Shown here: positions 26,140 through 36,384 of the stretch, in pieces
Position numbering within the stretch: the first letter of the stretch is position 1
Layout: the number at the start of each line of letters is the position of its first letter
From: Ferrovibrio sp.
GTDB lineage: Bacteria > Pseudomonadota > Alphaproteobacteria > Ferrovibrionales > Ferrovibrionaceae
DNA length: 36,387 bases
Direction: 5' to 3'
Assembly (NCBI RefSeq): GCF_002796975.1
Contig: NZ_PEKV01000018.1
Location: 51,136-87,522, forward strand
Program-made: the position numbers and the translations under genes
The notes under the pieces: model-generated
Told to the model about the DNA's origin: nothing
The model's database searches: none
Seen by the model: the letters and a program-made list of their open reading frames with translations, nothing else

Positions 26140-27544
26140 GCCGTATTACGCGGTCGCAGCGCTTGGCCTGATTCTGGCCGGCGCTGCGGGCGCGGAAACT
26201 TCCGGTCAGCTGGCTGGCGCTACGACCACGCGTCGCGTCGATGCTGCCGCGTTTTCGCAGCCCTCGGCCAATATGGCGTTCGAGCGCCAGCTCGATTTCA
26301 GGGTTGGCGACGGCATCTTCCGCAAGCTCTGGGTGCCGTCGCCCAGCTCGACGAAATCCTCCGATGGCCTTGGCCCGCTGCTGAATGCGCGCGGCTGCCA
26401 GTCCTGTCATCTGCGCGACGGCCGCGGCCGGCCGCCGGCGGTCGGTGAAGCCGCCACGTCGATGGTCCTGCGCCTCAGCATCCCACCGCAGACCGATGCC
26501 GATCACCAGGCACTGGCGACCTACATGCGCGCAGCGACGCCGGAGCCGACCTATGGCGGCCAGTTGCAGAATTTCTCGGTGAACGGTCTGCTGGCTGAGG
26601 GCCGCATGACGATTGCCTATACCGGGCATCCGGTCACCTTGGCCGATGGCGAGGTGATCCGGCTGCGCAAGCCGCGCTATGGTGTGGCCGGGCTGAACTA
26701 CGGTCCGTTGCACCGGCAGGTCATGATGTCGCCGCGTGTCGCACCGCCGATGATCGGCCTCGGGCTGCTGGAAATGATCCCGGAAGAGGCAGTACTGAAA
26801 CATGCCGATCCCGAGGATGCCGATAGCGACGGCATCGCTGGCAGGCCGAACCGTGTACGCAGCCATGTCGAGGGCAGGGCGATGATCGGGCGTTTCGGCT
26901 GGAAGGCCGGCATGCCTACAGTTGCCGATCAGGTGGCGGATGCTTTTGCCACCGATCTTGGCCTTTCCACCCATCTGGTGCGCGCATCGCATGGCGACTG
27001 CACCCCGGCGCAGAAGGCCTGTCTCGCCCTGCCGGTCGGAGACGATCCGCGCGAGAAGGTGGAAGTGCCGCGCAAGATGTTCGATCTCGTCGTCTTCTAT
27101 GCGCGCAATCTTGCCGTGCCACCGCAGCGCAATCCGAACGATCCGGCCGTGCTGCGTGGCAAGGCGCTGTTCGCCGCCGCCGGCTGCAGCGGCTGTCACG
27201 TGCCGAGCTTTGTCACCGGCAGCGACCCGGCGCGGCCGGAACAGTCCGCACAGCGCATCTTCCCCTATGCCGATCTGCTGTTGCATGACATGGGCGAGGG
27301 GCTGGCCGACGAGCGACCGGAAGGCGAGGCCAACGGCCGCCAGTGGCGCACGCCGCCGCTCTGGGGCATCGGCCTGACCCGCACGGTCAGCGGCCATGAT
27401 ATGATGCTGCATGACGGCCGCGCTCGTGGCGCACTGGAAGCCATCCTGTGGCATGGCGGCGAGGCCGAAGCGGCCAGGGCACGCGTGCAACGCATGAGCC
27501 GTACCGAACGTGCCGACCTGCTTGCCTTCATCCAGTCGCTTTAG
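26111..27544 (+). CDS. Di-heme c-type oxidoreductase (DUF1111 family)
   Basis: The 477-residue periplasmic protein has a signal peptide ending near residue 30 (LGLILAGAAGAE). Two haem c sites are present: C96-QSCH and C359-SGCH. The N-terminal CxxCH lies in LLNARGCQSCHLRDGRGRPP and the second in GKALFAAAGCSGCHVPSF, both typical of the family. It overlaps the imelysin gene end by 29 bases, so the two are translationally coupled. In other proteobacteria the same family sits between two imelysin genes. A redox role on iron or haem entering the periplasm is inference, and no reaction has been fixed for it that I know of. Confidence 0.92.
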   Translation: MRLTRSARSKPYYAVAALGLILAGAAGAETSGQLAGATTTRRVDAAAFSQPSANMAFERQLDFRVGDGIFRKLWVPSPSSTKSSDGLGPLLNARGCQSCHLRDGRGRPPAVGEAATSMVLRLSIPPQTDADHQALATYMRAATPEPTYGGQLQNFSVNGLLAEGRMTIAYTGHPVTLADGEVIRLRKPRYGVAGLNYGPLHRQVMMSPRVAPPMIGLGLLEMIPEEAVLKHADPEDADSDGIAGRPNRVRSHVEGRAMIGRFGWKAGMPTVADQVADAFATDLGLSTHLVRASHGDCTPAQKACLALPVGDDPREKVEVPRKMFDLVVFYARNLAVPPQRNPNDPAVLRGKALFAAAGCSGCHVPSFVTGSDPARPEQSAQRIFPYADLLLHDMGEGLADERPEGEANGRQWRTPPLWGIGLTRTVSGHDMMLHDGRARGALEAILWHGGEAEAARARVQRMSRTERADLLAFIQSL

Positions 27545-27562
27545 TTTCCCGGAGTCCCGAAT

Positions 27563-28642
27563 ATGCGTTTGATTGCTTCCACATTTGCCATCCTGCTGCT
27601 GCTCGCGGCCAATCCAGGCCATGCCGTGGAGGCGGGCGCCTATGTCACGCTGAACAAGGCTGCTATCGAGAAGCATATCCTGCCACGGTATGACGCGCTG
27701 GTGACGGCGACCGCCGGTCTGAACGATGCGGCCAAGACTTATTGTGCGGCACCGGCGACCAGGCCAGTCGGCGATCTGCAGGCGGCTTTCGGCAAAGCGA
27801 TGGATGCCTGGCAGGATATCCAGCATGTGCGTTTCGGCCCGGTGGACTGGTTCTTTCGCAGTCAGCGTTTTGCCTTCTGGCCCGATCAGCGCAACACCAT
27901 CGGCAAACAGATGGCTGAACTGCTGTCGAAGCATCAGTCCGATTCGGTCGATCCCGAGCTGCTGGCCAAGGGCAGCGTCGCCACGCAGGGCCTGCCGGCA
28001 TTGGAGCGACTGATCTTCGGCGAGGATGCCAGCAAGCTGAAATCCGGCGCGGATGCGGCCTATCGCTGCCATTATGTCGAAGCCATCGCGCTCAATCTGG
28101 CGCAGATGGCGAAGGAGACCCGGATTGCGTGGCGTGACGGTGGCGAAAAGGCATTTTCCGCCGTGATGCAGGATGCCGCCAAACCCGATGCGCCGTATCG
28201 CGAGCCGCAGGAAGCGACGCTGGAGCTGTTCAAGGCGCTGTATCTGGCGATCGAACTGGCGGCCGACCACAAGCTGGCGCGACCGCTGGGCGCCACACTG
28301 AAGGATGCAAGGCCGCGGCTGTCGGAATCCTGGCGCAGCGAACGTTCACTGCGCAACATCCAGCGCAATCTGGCTGCCGCGCAGGATCTCTATCTGAACA
28401 GCTTCTCGGCCGCCGTTGCCGACAAGGCTGTCGATGCTGCGATCCGTGACGGTCTCAACAAATCGGTGACAGCCGCCAATGCGATCAAGGTCCCGCTCGA
28501 AATTGCCGTGCAGGATGCCAAAGCGCGCCCGCAGGCCGAAGCGCTGGCCGCTGAACTGCTGGCGCTGAAGAAGCTGCTGGGTGATCGTCTACCGCTGGCG
28601 CTGGATATCCCGGTCGGCTTCAACGCACTGGATGGAGACTGA
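27563..28642 (+). CDS. Second imelysin-family periplasmic protein, variant motif
   Basis: The 359-residue protein starts with a signal peptide (ILLLLAANPGHA, cleavage near 22). It shares the all-helical imelysin fold with the protein at 24865 but little sequence. The GxHxxE motif reads G143-L-P-A-L-E148, with Pro in place of the His, so it may bind metal differently or not at all. Two Cys residues (in KTYCAAPATRP and YRCHYVEA) could form a disulfide. GGAG before the ATG is a good binding site. Position between the di-heme protein and DUF1513 is the known arrangement for this paralogue. Confidence 0.9.
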   Translation: MRLIASTFAILLLLAANPGHAVEAGAYVTLNKAAIEKHILPRYDALVTATAGLNDAAKTYCAAPATRPVGDLQAAFGKAMDAWQDIQHVRFGPVDWFFRSQRFAFWPDQRNTIGKQMAELLSKHQSDSVDPELLAKGSVATQGLPALERLIFGEDASKLKSGADAAYRCHYVEAIALNLAQMAKETRIAWRDGGEKAFSAVMQDAAKPDAPYREPQEATLELFKALYLAIELAADHKLARPLGATLKDARPRLSESWRSERSLRNIQRNLAAAQDLYLNSFSAAVADKAVDAAIRDGLNKSVTAANAIKVPLEIAVQDAKARPQAEALAAELLALKKLLGDRLPLALDIPVGFNALDGD

Positions 28643-28645
28643 ACG

Positions 28646-29752
28646 ATGATCACGCGTCGCTCGGCTCTTTCCGTCCTTGGCGGCGCCAGCCTGCTGCCAA
28701 TGTTGGGACATTCGGCTTTTGCGGCAGCACGGACGCGCCTGTATGTGAATGCCTATGGCGAGAAAGGCGGCTTCGGTCTGGCCGGTTTCGATGCCGATGG
28801 TCAGATCCGCTACCGGTTGCCGCTGCCGGGGCGCGGCCATAGCTTTGCCAGACGTGAAGACGGCCGCATCGCCGTGGCGTTCTCGCGCCGGCCGGGCGAC
28901 TACGCGCTGGTCTTCGATCCGGTTGCCGGCACGGCCTCGCATCGGATCCCGGCGGCCGAGGATCGGAATTTTTGCGGCCATGGCGCCTTCACGGCCGATG
29001 GCAAGCTGATGTTTGCCACCGAGGCCGTCGGGTCGACCGGCGACGGCGTGCTGGGCATCTATGACGCCGGCGATGGCTGGAGGCGCGTCGGCGAGGTCCC
29101 GACCCACGGCCTGGACCCACATGAGGTGCGCCTGATGCCGGATGACCGGACGCTCGTGGTGGCCAATGGCGGCATCCTGATGCGTTCGGACATGCCGCGG
29201 CTCAAGCTCAACATCCCGGACATGGACCCGTCGCTGGTCTATCTGGATGCCCGCGATGGCAGCCTGGTACGACAGGTCCGCCCGGCGGCCGAGCTGCGCC
29301 AGCTCAGCATCCGGCATATCGCCATCGACCGGCGCGGCCGGGTCGCCGTCGCCATGCAGTATGAGGGCCCTGCGGCCGACCAGGTGCCGCTGGTGGCCCT
29401 GCATGACGCGCCGGCTGGGGCAGGCCGGTTCGACTACCTGCCGATGCCCGAGGACCAACGGGTCGCCATGCGGCAGTATTGCGGCTCGGCGGCGATGGAC
29501 GGCAGCGGTCGCTATCTGGCGGTCAGCAGTCCGCGTGGCAACCGGGTACTGGTCTGGGACATGGAGCGGCTGACGCTGGCGCGTGTCGGCGAGGCGCGCG
29601 ACGTCTGCGGGATCGCGGCGCAGCCTGACGCAGGCTTCATGGTGTCGAACGGACTTGGTAGCATGTATCGGCTCGGCGACAACGGCAGCATGGCAACGTT
29701 GGCGGAGGCTGGCGAATTGCAATGGGATAACCACATGGTCGCGGCCGGCTGA
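28646..29752 (+). CDS. DUF1513 protein with Tat signal, predicted beta-propeller
   Basis: The 368-residue protein is exported through Tat: the N-terminus MITRRSALSVLGGASLLP has the twin arginine and a short hydrophobic stretch, with cleavage after AFA near residue 27. The mature part has repeated blade-like strands (YVNAYGEKGGFGLAGFDADG, GHGAFTADGKLMFATEA, DPHEVRLMPDDRTLVVANGG, RHIAIDRRGRVAVAMQYEG), pointing to a seven-bladed propeller. Conserved His and Asp residues in these turns could bind a metal. It begins three bases after the second imelysin gene and closes the operon. Substrate and activity are unknown. Confidence 0.9.
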   Translation: MITRRSALSVLGGASLLPMLGHSAFAAARTRLYVNAYGEKGGFGLAGFDADGQIRYRLPLPGRGHSFARREDGRIAVAFSRRPGDYALVFDPVAGTASHRIPAAEDRNFCGHGAFTADGKLMFATEAVGSTGDGVLGIYDAGDGWRRVGEVPTHGLDPHEVRLMPDDRTLVVANGGILMRSDMPRLKLNIPDMDPSLVYLDARDGSLVRQVRPAAELRQLSIRHIAIDRRGRVAVAMQYEGPAADQVPLVALHDAPAGAGRFDYLPMPEDQRVAMRQYCGSAAMDGSGRYLAVSSPRGNRVLVWDMERLTLARVGEARDVCGIAAQPDAGFMVSNGLGSMYRLGDNGSMATLAEAGELQWDNHMVAAG

Positions 29753-29967
29753 TAACGCAAAGAATAGTCTAACTATATGGAAAACAATCATACTATATTT
29801 TCCATAATATACATTATCCGATAATTTCAGTAATGTAATCGGGCGCTCCCGGCCAGTTAAAACTGGGATGTTTCACGTGAAACATATAAGGAACACGATT
29901 TTCCGGCGTGCTTGCGCGGTGGCAACCAATCCCCGCAGGATATCTGGACTGATTCACTGAGGCCGCC
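29753..29967. other. AT-rich intergenic region with several inverted repeats
   Basis: The 215 bases after the iron operon hold no gene. Bases 29757-29840 are about three quarters A+T, in sharp contrast with the rest of the window. Inverted repeats are TATGGAAAA/TTTTCCATA (29776-29784 and 29798-29806), TACATTA/TAATGTA (29810-29816 and 29831-29837), CGGG/CCCG (29840-29850) and CCAGTT-AA-AACTGG (29853-29866). The last sits two bases before a parS site. One of these may end transcription of the upstream operon, but none has a proper T-run. Confidence 0.7.
29869..29884. other. parS centromere site (ParB binding site)
   Basis: TGTTTCACGTGAAACA is a perfect 16-base palindrome and matches the bacterial parS consensus at every position. 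ParB binds such sites, spreads and loads SMC, driving origin segregation. parS sites cluster near the replication origin, so this one suggests that the window is in the origin-proximal region. No parA or parB gene is in the window. I saw no second copy here. Confidence 0.92.
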
Positions 29968-30795
29968 ATGACCGTATCCCATGACCTGACCAGCCTGTCC
30001 GATCTGCTGCGCATCATGGCGCGGCTGCGCGATCCGGATGGCGGTTGCCCGTGGGATCTCGAACAATCCTTCGCGACCATCGCGCCCTATACTATCGAGG
30101 AAGCCTACGAGGTCGAAGACGCCATTGCGCGCAATGACTTACCGGCGCTCAAGGATGAGCTTGGCGACCTGCTGCTGCAGGTCGTGTTTCATGCCCGCAT
30201 GGCCGAGGAAGCCGGCCTTTTCGCCTTCCCGGACGTCGCCGCCGGCATCGCCGACAAGATGATCCGCCGCCACCCGCATGTGTTTGGCGACGTCGACGCT
30301 GCGCATGCCGAAACCGTCAGCGCGAACTGGGAAAGCATCAAGGCTGCCGAGCGAGCCGCCAAGGCCGAGGCCGCCGTCGACCAGGGTCTGTCCGCCGTGC
30401 TGGCCGGTGTTACCCAGGGCCTGCCGGCGCTGCTGCGTGCCGTGAAACTACAGAACCGCGCCGCCCGGGTCGGTTTCGACTGGCCGGACAAGCGCCCTGT
30501 GCTTGCGAAGATTCGCGAGGAATTGGAAGAACTTGAGGCCGAGATTGAATCTGGCGCTTCAGCTGGGATCGAGGAGGAATTCGGCGACTTCCTGTTCGTG
30601 GTTGCCAATCTGGCGCGCCATCTCAAGCTCGATCCGGAAGCATCCCTGCGTGCAGCAAACCGGAAATTTGAGCGTAGATTCAGCCAGATGGAAGTCATTC
30701 TGAATTCAGAAGGCAAACGACTGGCAGATTGCGATCTAGCCATAATGGATGCCGCCTGGGACCAGGCCAAGCTGCTGGAAAAACAGCAAAAATAG
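29968..30795 (+). CDS. mazG: Nucleoside triphosphate pyrophosphohydrolase MazG
   Basis: The 275-residue cytosolic enzyme hydrolyses NTPs and dNTPs to monophosphate and pyrophosphate, cleaning the nucleotide pool and modulating the stringent response. Two MazG domains are present. The first carries CPWDLEQSF, EEAYEVEDAI and DELGDLLLQVVFHA. The second carries REELEELEAEI and EEFGDFLFVVANLARH. These acidic EExxE and ExxD motifs hold magnesium in both halves. ATG 29968 fits the usual N-terminus (LLRIMARLRDPDGGCPWD). The promoter must lie in the AT-rich, parS-bearing region upstream. Confidence 0.95.
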   Translation: MTVSHDLTSLSDLLRIMARLRDPDGGCPWDLEQSFATIAPYTIEEAYEVEDAIARNDLPALKDELGDLLLQVVFHARMAEEAGLFAFPDVAAGIADKMIRRHPHVFGDVDAAHAETVSANWESIKAAERAAKAEAAVDQGLSAVLAGVTQGLPALLRAVKLQNRAARVGFDWPDKRPVLAKIREELEELEAEIESGASAGIEEEFGDFLFVVANLARHLKLDPEASLRAANRKFERRFSQMEVILNSEGKRLADCDLAIMDAAWDQAKLLEKQQK

Positions 30796-30905
30796 CATCA
30801 GGCAGCGTGCCCTGCGCCGCTTGCGGCAGCGCACAGTCCCTGCCCGATTCCCTTGCAAATCAGACACTTGCCTCGTGACATTAGCCAGACAACGGCCTGT
30901 GGAGC

Positions 30906-30931
30906 GGAACTTTCCGCATCCGCTCACGGTT
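30906..30931 (+). promoter_or_regulatory. Candidate EcfG (general stress sigma factor) promoter
   Basis: GGAAC at 30906-30910 and CGGTT at 30927-30931 are separated by 16 bases, close to the alphaproteobacterial EcfG consensus GGAAC-N16/17-CGTT. It lies 37 bases upstream of the first CsbD gene, leaving a short leader. The downstream genes are of families induced in stress, which supports the call. The -10 half has one extra or altered base, so the match is good but not perfect. The rest of the 173-base gap (30796-30968) shows only a small GC-rich hairpin near 30813-30833. Confidence 0.55.
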
Positions 30932-30968
30932 AGCTTGGCACCTCCCCAGCACCAGAAGGAGTACCGCC

Positions 30969-31268
30969 ATGCGCAAGATCGTAATCGCAACCGTTTCCGC
31001 ACTCGCCCTGCTTGCCGCGGCCACCCCAATGACCATGGCGCCGGCCGCCCATGCCGCCAGCGGTACCTGGGATCAGGTCGAGGGTAACTGGAACCAGTTC
31101 GCCGGCAAGGTGAAGCAGCGCTGGGGCAAGCTGACCGATGACGATGTCGCCGTGATCAACGGCAGACGTCAGGAGCTGGTCGGCAAAATCCAGGAGCGCT
31201 ACGGCGTCGCCAAAAAGGAAGCCGAGAAGCAGGTGGACGAATGGGAGAAAACCCAGGCCGCCCGCTGA
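30969..31268 (+). CDS. CsbD-family stress protein with signal peptide
   Basis: The 99-residue small protein carries a Sec signal (IVIATVSALALLAAATPM...AHA, cleavage near residue 29), so the mature ~70-residue domain should be periplasmic. The CsbD core is clear: WDQVEGNWNQFAGKVKQRWG, KLTDDDVAVINGRRQELVGK and IQERYGVAKKEAEKQVDEW. CsbD proteins are small, very abundant stress proteins of unknown biochemical role and are usually cytosolic, so export is noteworthy. AAGGAG precedes the ATG. It is followed by a close paralogue without a signal. Confidence 0.92.
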   Translation: MRKIVIATVSALALLAAATPMTMAPAAHAASGTWDQVEGNWNQFAGKVKQRWGKLTDDDVAVINGRRQELVGKIQERYGVAKKEAEKQVDEWEKTQAAR

Positions 31269-31297
31269 TTCTCCAGACATCTGAAAGGAGCCATTTC

Positions 31298-31573
31298 ATG
31301 GATCGTGTTACCGCTAATGCAAAAGCCGCTATGCCCTCCTGGGACCGGATCGAAGGCAACTGGAAGCAGTTCACCGGCAAGGTCCAGGAGCGCTGGGGTG
31401 AACTGACCAACGACGACCTCGACATCATCGCCGGCCGCCGCGAGCAGCTCGTCGGCAAGATCCAGGAACGCTACGGCATCGTCACCGACCAGGCCGAACG
31501 CCAGGTCGCAGCCTGGATGAACGACCTCGTCGACGCGGACAGCCGTGCGAGGCCGAAGCCGAGCAAGCATTGA
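31298..31573 (+). CDS. CsbD-family stress protein, cytosolic paralogue
   Basis: The 91-residue protein has the same core as its upstream neighbour: WDRIEGNWKQFTGKVQERWG, ELTNDDLDIIAGRREQLVGK and IQERYGIVTDQAERQVAAW. By eye about two thirds of the core positions are identical, consistent with tandem duplication. It lacks a signal peptide and ends in a basic tail (RARPKPSKH). ATG 31298 has AAAGGAG seven bases upstream; an in-frame extension to 31241 overlaps the previous gene and is not preferred. It is probably co-transcribed from the EcfG-like promoter. Confidence 0.93.
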   Translation: MDRVTANAKAAMPSWDRIEGNWKQFTGKVQERWGELTNDDLDIIAGRREQLVGKIQERYGIVTDQAERQVAAWMNDLVDADSRARPKPSKH

Positions 31574-31614
31574 GTTCGTCCGAACACCCATAAGAAAACG
31601 AAGGAGCATCCCCC

Positions 31615-31938
31615 ATGGCAACCGCCGCAAACACCAACCGCACCCGCCGCCGTCCCCGCAGCCCGGAGGCTGAGCTTTCCGACCTGCGCAATCAGGTGAT
31701 GGAGCTGGGCAACGATTTCGGCACCCTCGTCTCCCGCGCCAAGAACGACGGTACGGCGCTGGCCGAAGCCGAGCTGGCGCAGTTGCAGAGCCGCATCCTC
31801 GACCTGGGCAGCAACCTGAAGGACCACGGCCGCGAGGCGATCGATCGCATCGAAGAGACCGTGCAGGAGCATCCGGCCGGCAGCCTGCTCGCAGCCTTTG
31901 CGGCCGGCGCCCTGCTCACCGTCCTGCTGCGCCGCTAA
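31615..31938 (+). CDS. DUF883/ElaB-YqjD-like membrane-anchored protein
   Basis: This 107-residue protein has a basic N-terminus (NTNRTRRRPRSP). A long amphipathic helix (about 18-85, with heptad-like Leu and Ile) precedes a C-terminal membrane anchor, GSLLAAFAAGALLTVLLRR. This matches the ElaB/YqjD/DUF883 type, tail-anchored proteins of stationary phase, some of which bind ribosomes in E. coli. AAGGAG lies upstream of the ATG. It is located in the putative stress operon and followed three bases later by a small membrane protein. Confidence 0.85.
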   Translation: MATAANTNRTRRRPRSPEAELSDLRNQVMELGNDFGTLVSRAKNDGTALAEAELAQLQSRILDLGSNLKDHGREAIDRIEETVQEHPAGSLLAAFAAGALLTVLLRR

Positions 31939-31941
31939 ATC

Positions 31942-32352
31942 ATGAGCGCGATGGCGACCCTGCTGCCCGGCTTGCTGCTGAGCGGGCTGCAGGCGGCTGC
32001 ATCCAAGCGGCAGAAGCGGCGCCTCGCCGTGGTGGCCGCGCTGGGTATTGTCGCCTTTGCCGCTCTTTCAGCCAGTTTCATCCTGTTCGGCTGGGCGCTG
32101 TTTCTCGGCTACGGTACCTCGATGACGCCGCATTGGGCGGCGGCGGCGGCGGGCGCGACGTTGATCGGCTTCATTGTCTTCCTCGGTATTGTTGCGGCTC
32201 TGCTCTGGACCTACTGGCCCAAGCACGGCCTGCAGGAAGAGATCGACAAGCTGCGCGACGAGATCGAACCGCTGGCGCGCAAACATCCGCTCGCCAGCAT
32301 CGGGATCGCCGCCGGCCTCGGGGTTGTGCTCACATCCATCCTGAAACGCTGA
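31942..32352 (+). CDS. Small membrane protein, YqjE/phage-holin-III-like
   Basis: The 136-residue protein has two strong membrane helices (about 33-58 and 66-92, the second VFLGIVAALLWTYW). A cytosolic helix (HGLQEEIDKLRDEIEPLARK) and a final hydrophobic segment (IGIAAGLGVVLTSILKR) resemble the DUF883 anchor. It fits the YqjE-like family next to YqjD/ElaB-type genes, a pair also found in enterobacteria. No lysis genes are nearby, so the holin label is only a family name. Start ATG 31942; ATG 31951 is an alternative. A strong terminator follows. Confidence 0.8.
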   Translation: MSAMATLLPGLLLSGLQAAASKRQKRRLAVVAALGIVAFAALSASFILFGWALFLGYGTSMTPHWAAAAAGATLIGFIVFLGIVAALLWTYWPKHGLQEEIDKLRDEIEPLARKHPLASIGIAAGLGVVLTSILKR

Positions 32353-32375
32353 CGCCTCGCTGAGGCTGGAAATCA

Positions 32376-32405
32376 AAAGGGCGCGGCCTTGCGGCTGCGC
32401 CCTTT
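32376..32405. terminator. Hairpin terminator between the stress genes and ssb
   Basis: AAAGGGCGCGGCC (32376-32388) pairs with GGCTGCGCCCTTT (32393-32405), with one G-T pair, around a TTGC loop. This gives a 13-base-pair stem. It lies between the convergent holin-like gene and ssb, and the A-rich and T-rich flanks let it work in both directions. Confidence 0.88.
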
Positions 32406-32431
32406 CTGCTTATATGTCCGCTACTGATGGA

Positions 32432-32962
32432 TCAGAACGGAATTTCGTCGTCCATGTCGTCGCGGCGCGGCGCCGAACCGCCACCGCCGCCGCCCGAGGA
32501 ACGGCCGCCGCCACCGCCGTAGCTGCCGCCGGAACCACCGCCCTGACTGCCGCTGCTGCCATAATCGTCCCCGCCGCCGCCGTATGATCCGCCGCCGCCA
32601 CCGCCGCCCTCACGGCCATCTAGCATTGTCAGTTCGCCGCGGAAGCGCTGCAGCACCACTTCGGTAGTGTATTTCTCGGCACCGTCCTTGTCCGTCCACT
32701 TGCGGGTCTGGAGCGAGCCTTCGATGTAAACCTTGGAGCCCTTCTTCAGATAGGACTTGGCCACCTTGACCAGATTTTCGTTGAAAATAACGACCCGGTG
32801 CCATTCGGTGCGCTCCTTGCGCTCGCCCGAGGCCTTGTCGCGCCAGGTTTCCGAGGTCGCCAGCGACAGCTGGGCAATCTCTTCGCCCGACTGCATGCTG
32901 CGGATTTCGGGGTCGCGCCCTAGATTACCAACCAAGATCACCTTGTTGACGCTGCCAGCCAT
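32432..32962 (-). CDS. ssb: Single-stranded DNA-binding protein
   Basis: The 176-residue protein coats single-stranded DNA during replication, repair and recombination. The OB-fold occupies residues 1-112 ([55 protein letters not shown]). A Gly/Ser/Tyr-rich linker (about 118-162) is encoded by a GC-rich, repetitive stretch at 32470-32620. The C-terminal acidic tip DDMDDEIPF recruits partner proteins. It is divergent from uvrA across a 111-base gap, the usual alphaproteobacterial pair, often SOS-controlled. Confidence 0.97.
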   Translation of the reverse strand: MAGSVNKVILVGNLGRDPEIRSMQSGEEIAQLSLATSETWRDKASGERKERTEWHRVVIFNENLVKVAKSYLKKGSKVYIEGSLQTRKWTDKDGAEKYTTEVVLQRFRGELTMLDGREGGGGGGGSYGGGGDDYGSSGSQGGGSGGSYGGGGGRSSGGGGGGSAPRRDDMDDEIPF

Positions 32963-32978
32963 ATTATAACCCCTATCC

Positions 32979-32993
32979 GTTCACGTAGTGATC
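32979..32993. promoter_or_regulatory. Degenerate LexA (SOS) box candidate
   Basis: GTTC-ACGTAGT-GATC has the alphaproteobacterial SOS box form GTTC-N7-GTTC with one mismatch in the second half. It lies between divergent ssb and uvrA, about 17 bases from the ssb start, where a LexA site is common. A seven-of-eight match can occur by chance. Confidence 0.35.
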
Positions 32994-33073
32994 TTGTACC
33001 ATGAGTCGGGTACATAATGAAAGCCCGGCCTGAAAAGAGCAATAATCGGCCCCCCAGATACGGCGTTTATCCT

Positions 33074-35962
<2,889 letters not shown>

Positions 35963-35979
35963 CATGGGGGAGTTTTTGT

Positions 35980-36384
35980 ATGATCACGCGTAAAGTCCTG
36001 ACGCTTGCCGATGTGCAGGCCATTGCCGCCGGCGCCGAAGCGGAAGCCAAGAAGAACGACTGGAAGGTGAGCATCGCCATCACCGATGACGGCGGCCATC
36101 TGCTGCACTTCCAGCGCCTCGACGGCGCGCATATCCAGTCGACCTATATCAGCCAGGGCAAGGCCAAGGCGGCTGCCTTCTCGCGCAAGCCGACCAAGGC
36201 GCTGGAAGACATTGTCGGCGGCGGTCGGAATGCGTTCCTGTCGGTGCCGGATCTGGTGCTGCTGGAAGGTGGCGAGCCGATCATCGTGGATGGCGTCTGC
36301 ATCGGCGGCGTCGGCGTGTCGGGCGTGAAGTCGAGCGATGATGCGATCATCGCCCGCGCCGGTATCGCCAAGCTGGGCATCTGA
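35980..36384 (+). CDS. GlcG/HbpS-family (DUF336) haem-degrading-like protein
   Basis: The 134-residue small soluble protein belongs to the GlcG/HbpS/PduO-C family. Hallmarks are the N-terminal LTLADVQAIAAGAEAEAKKN, then SIAITDDGGHLLHFQRLDGA, SRKPTKALEDIVGG and the C-terminal GGVGVSGVKSSDDAIIARAG. Relatives bind haem (HbpS) or accompany glycolate and diol use, often with unknown function. It is preceded by GGGGGA and follows uvrA by 17 bases, probably by chance in the same direction. The gene is complete, and the window ends three bases after its stop. Confidence 0.9.
   Translation: MITRKVLTLADVQAIAAGAEAEAKKNDWKVSIAITDDGGHLLHFQRLDGAHIQSTYISQGKAKAAAFSRKPTKALEDIVGGGRNAFLSVPDLVLLEGGEPIIVDGVCIGGVGVSGVKSSDDAIIARAGIAKLGI

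Noticed and set aside
25934..28270. A 778-codon open frame on the minus strand opposite the di-heme and second imelysin genes
   Set aside because: It is a shadow frame typical of GC-rich DNA. The plus strand carries signal peptides, CxxCH motifs and good ribosome binding sites; the minus frame has no recognisable domain.
31942..32352. Prophage holin
   Set aside because: No endolysin, integrase or structural phage genes are nearby. The protein sits in a stress operon beside a YqjD-like gene.
32470..32620. Repetitive GCC-rich tract as a CRISPR or tandem repeat array
   Set aside because: It encodes the Gly/Ser-rich linker of SSB in frame, and there are no spacers of constant length.
33017..33073. 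Longer UvrA start at 33017
   Set aside because: The added 19 residues are unconserved and the family start fits [10 protein letters not shown]; kept only as an alternative.
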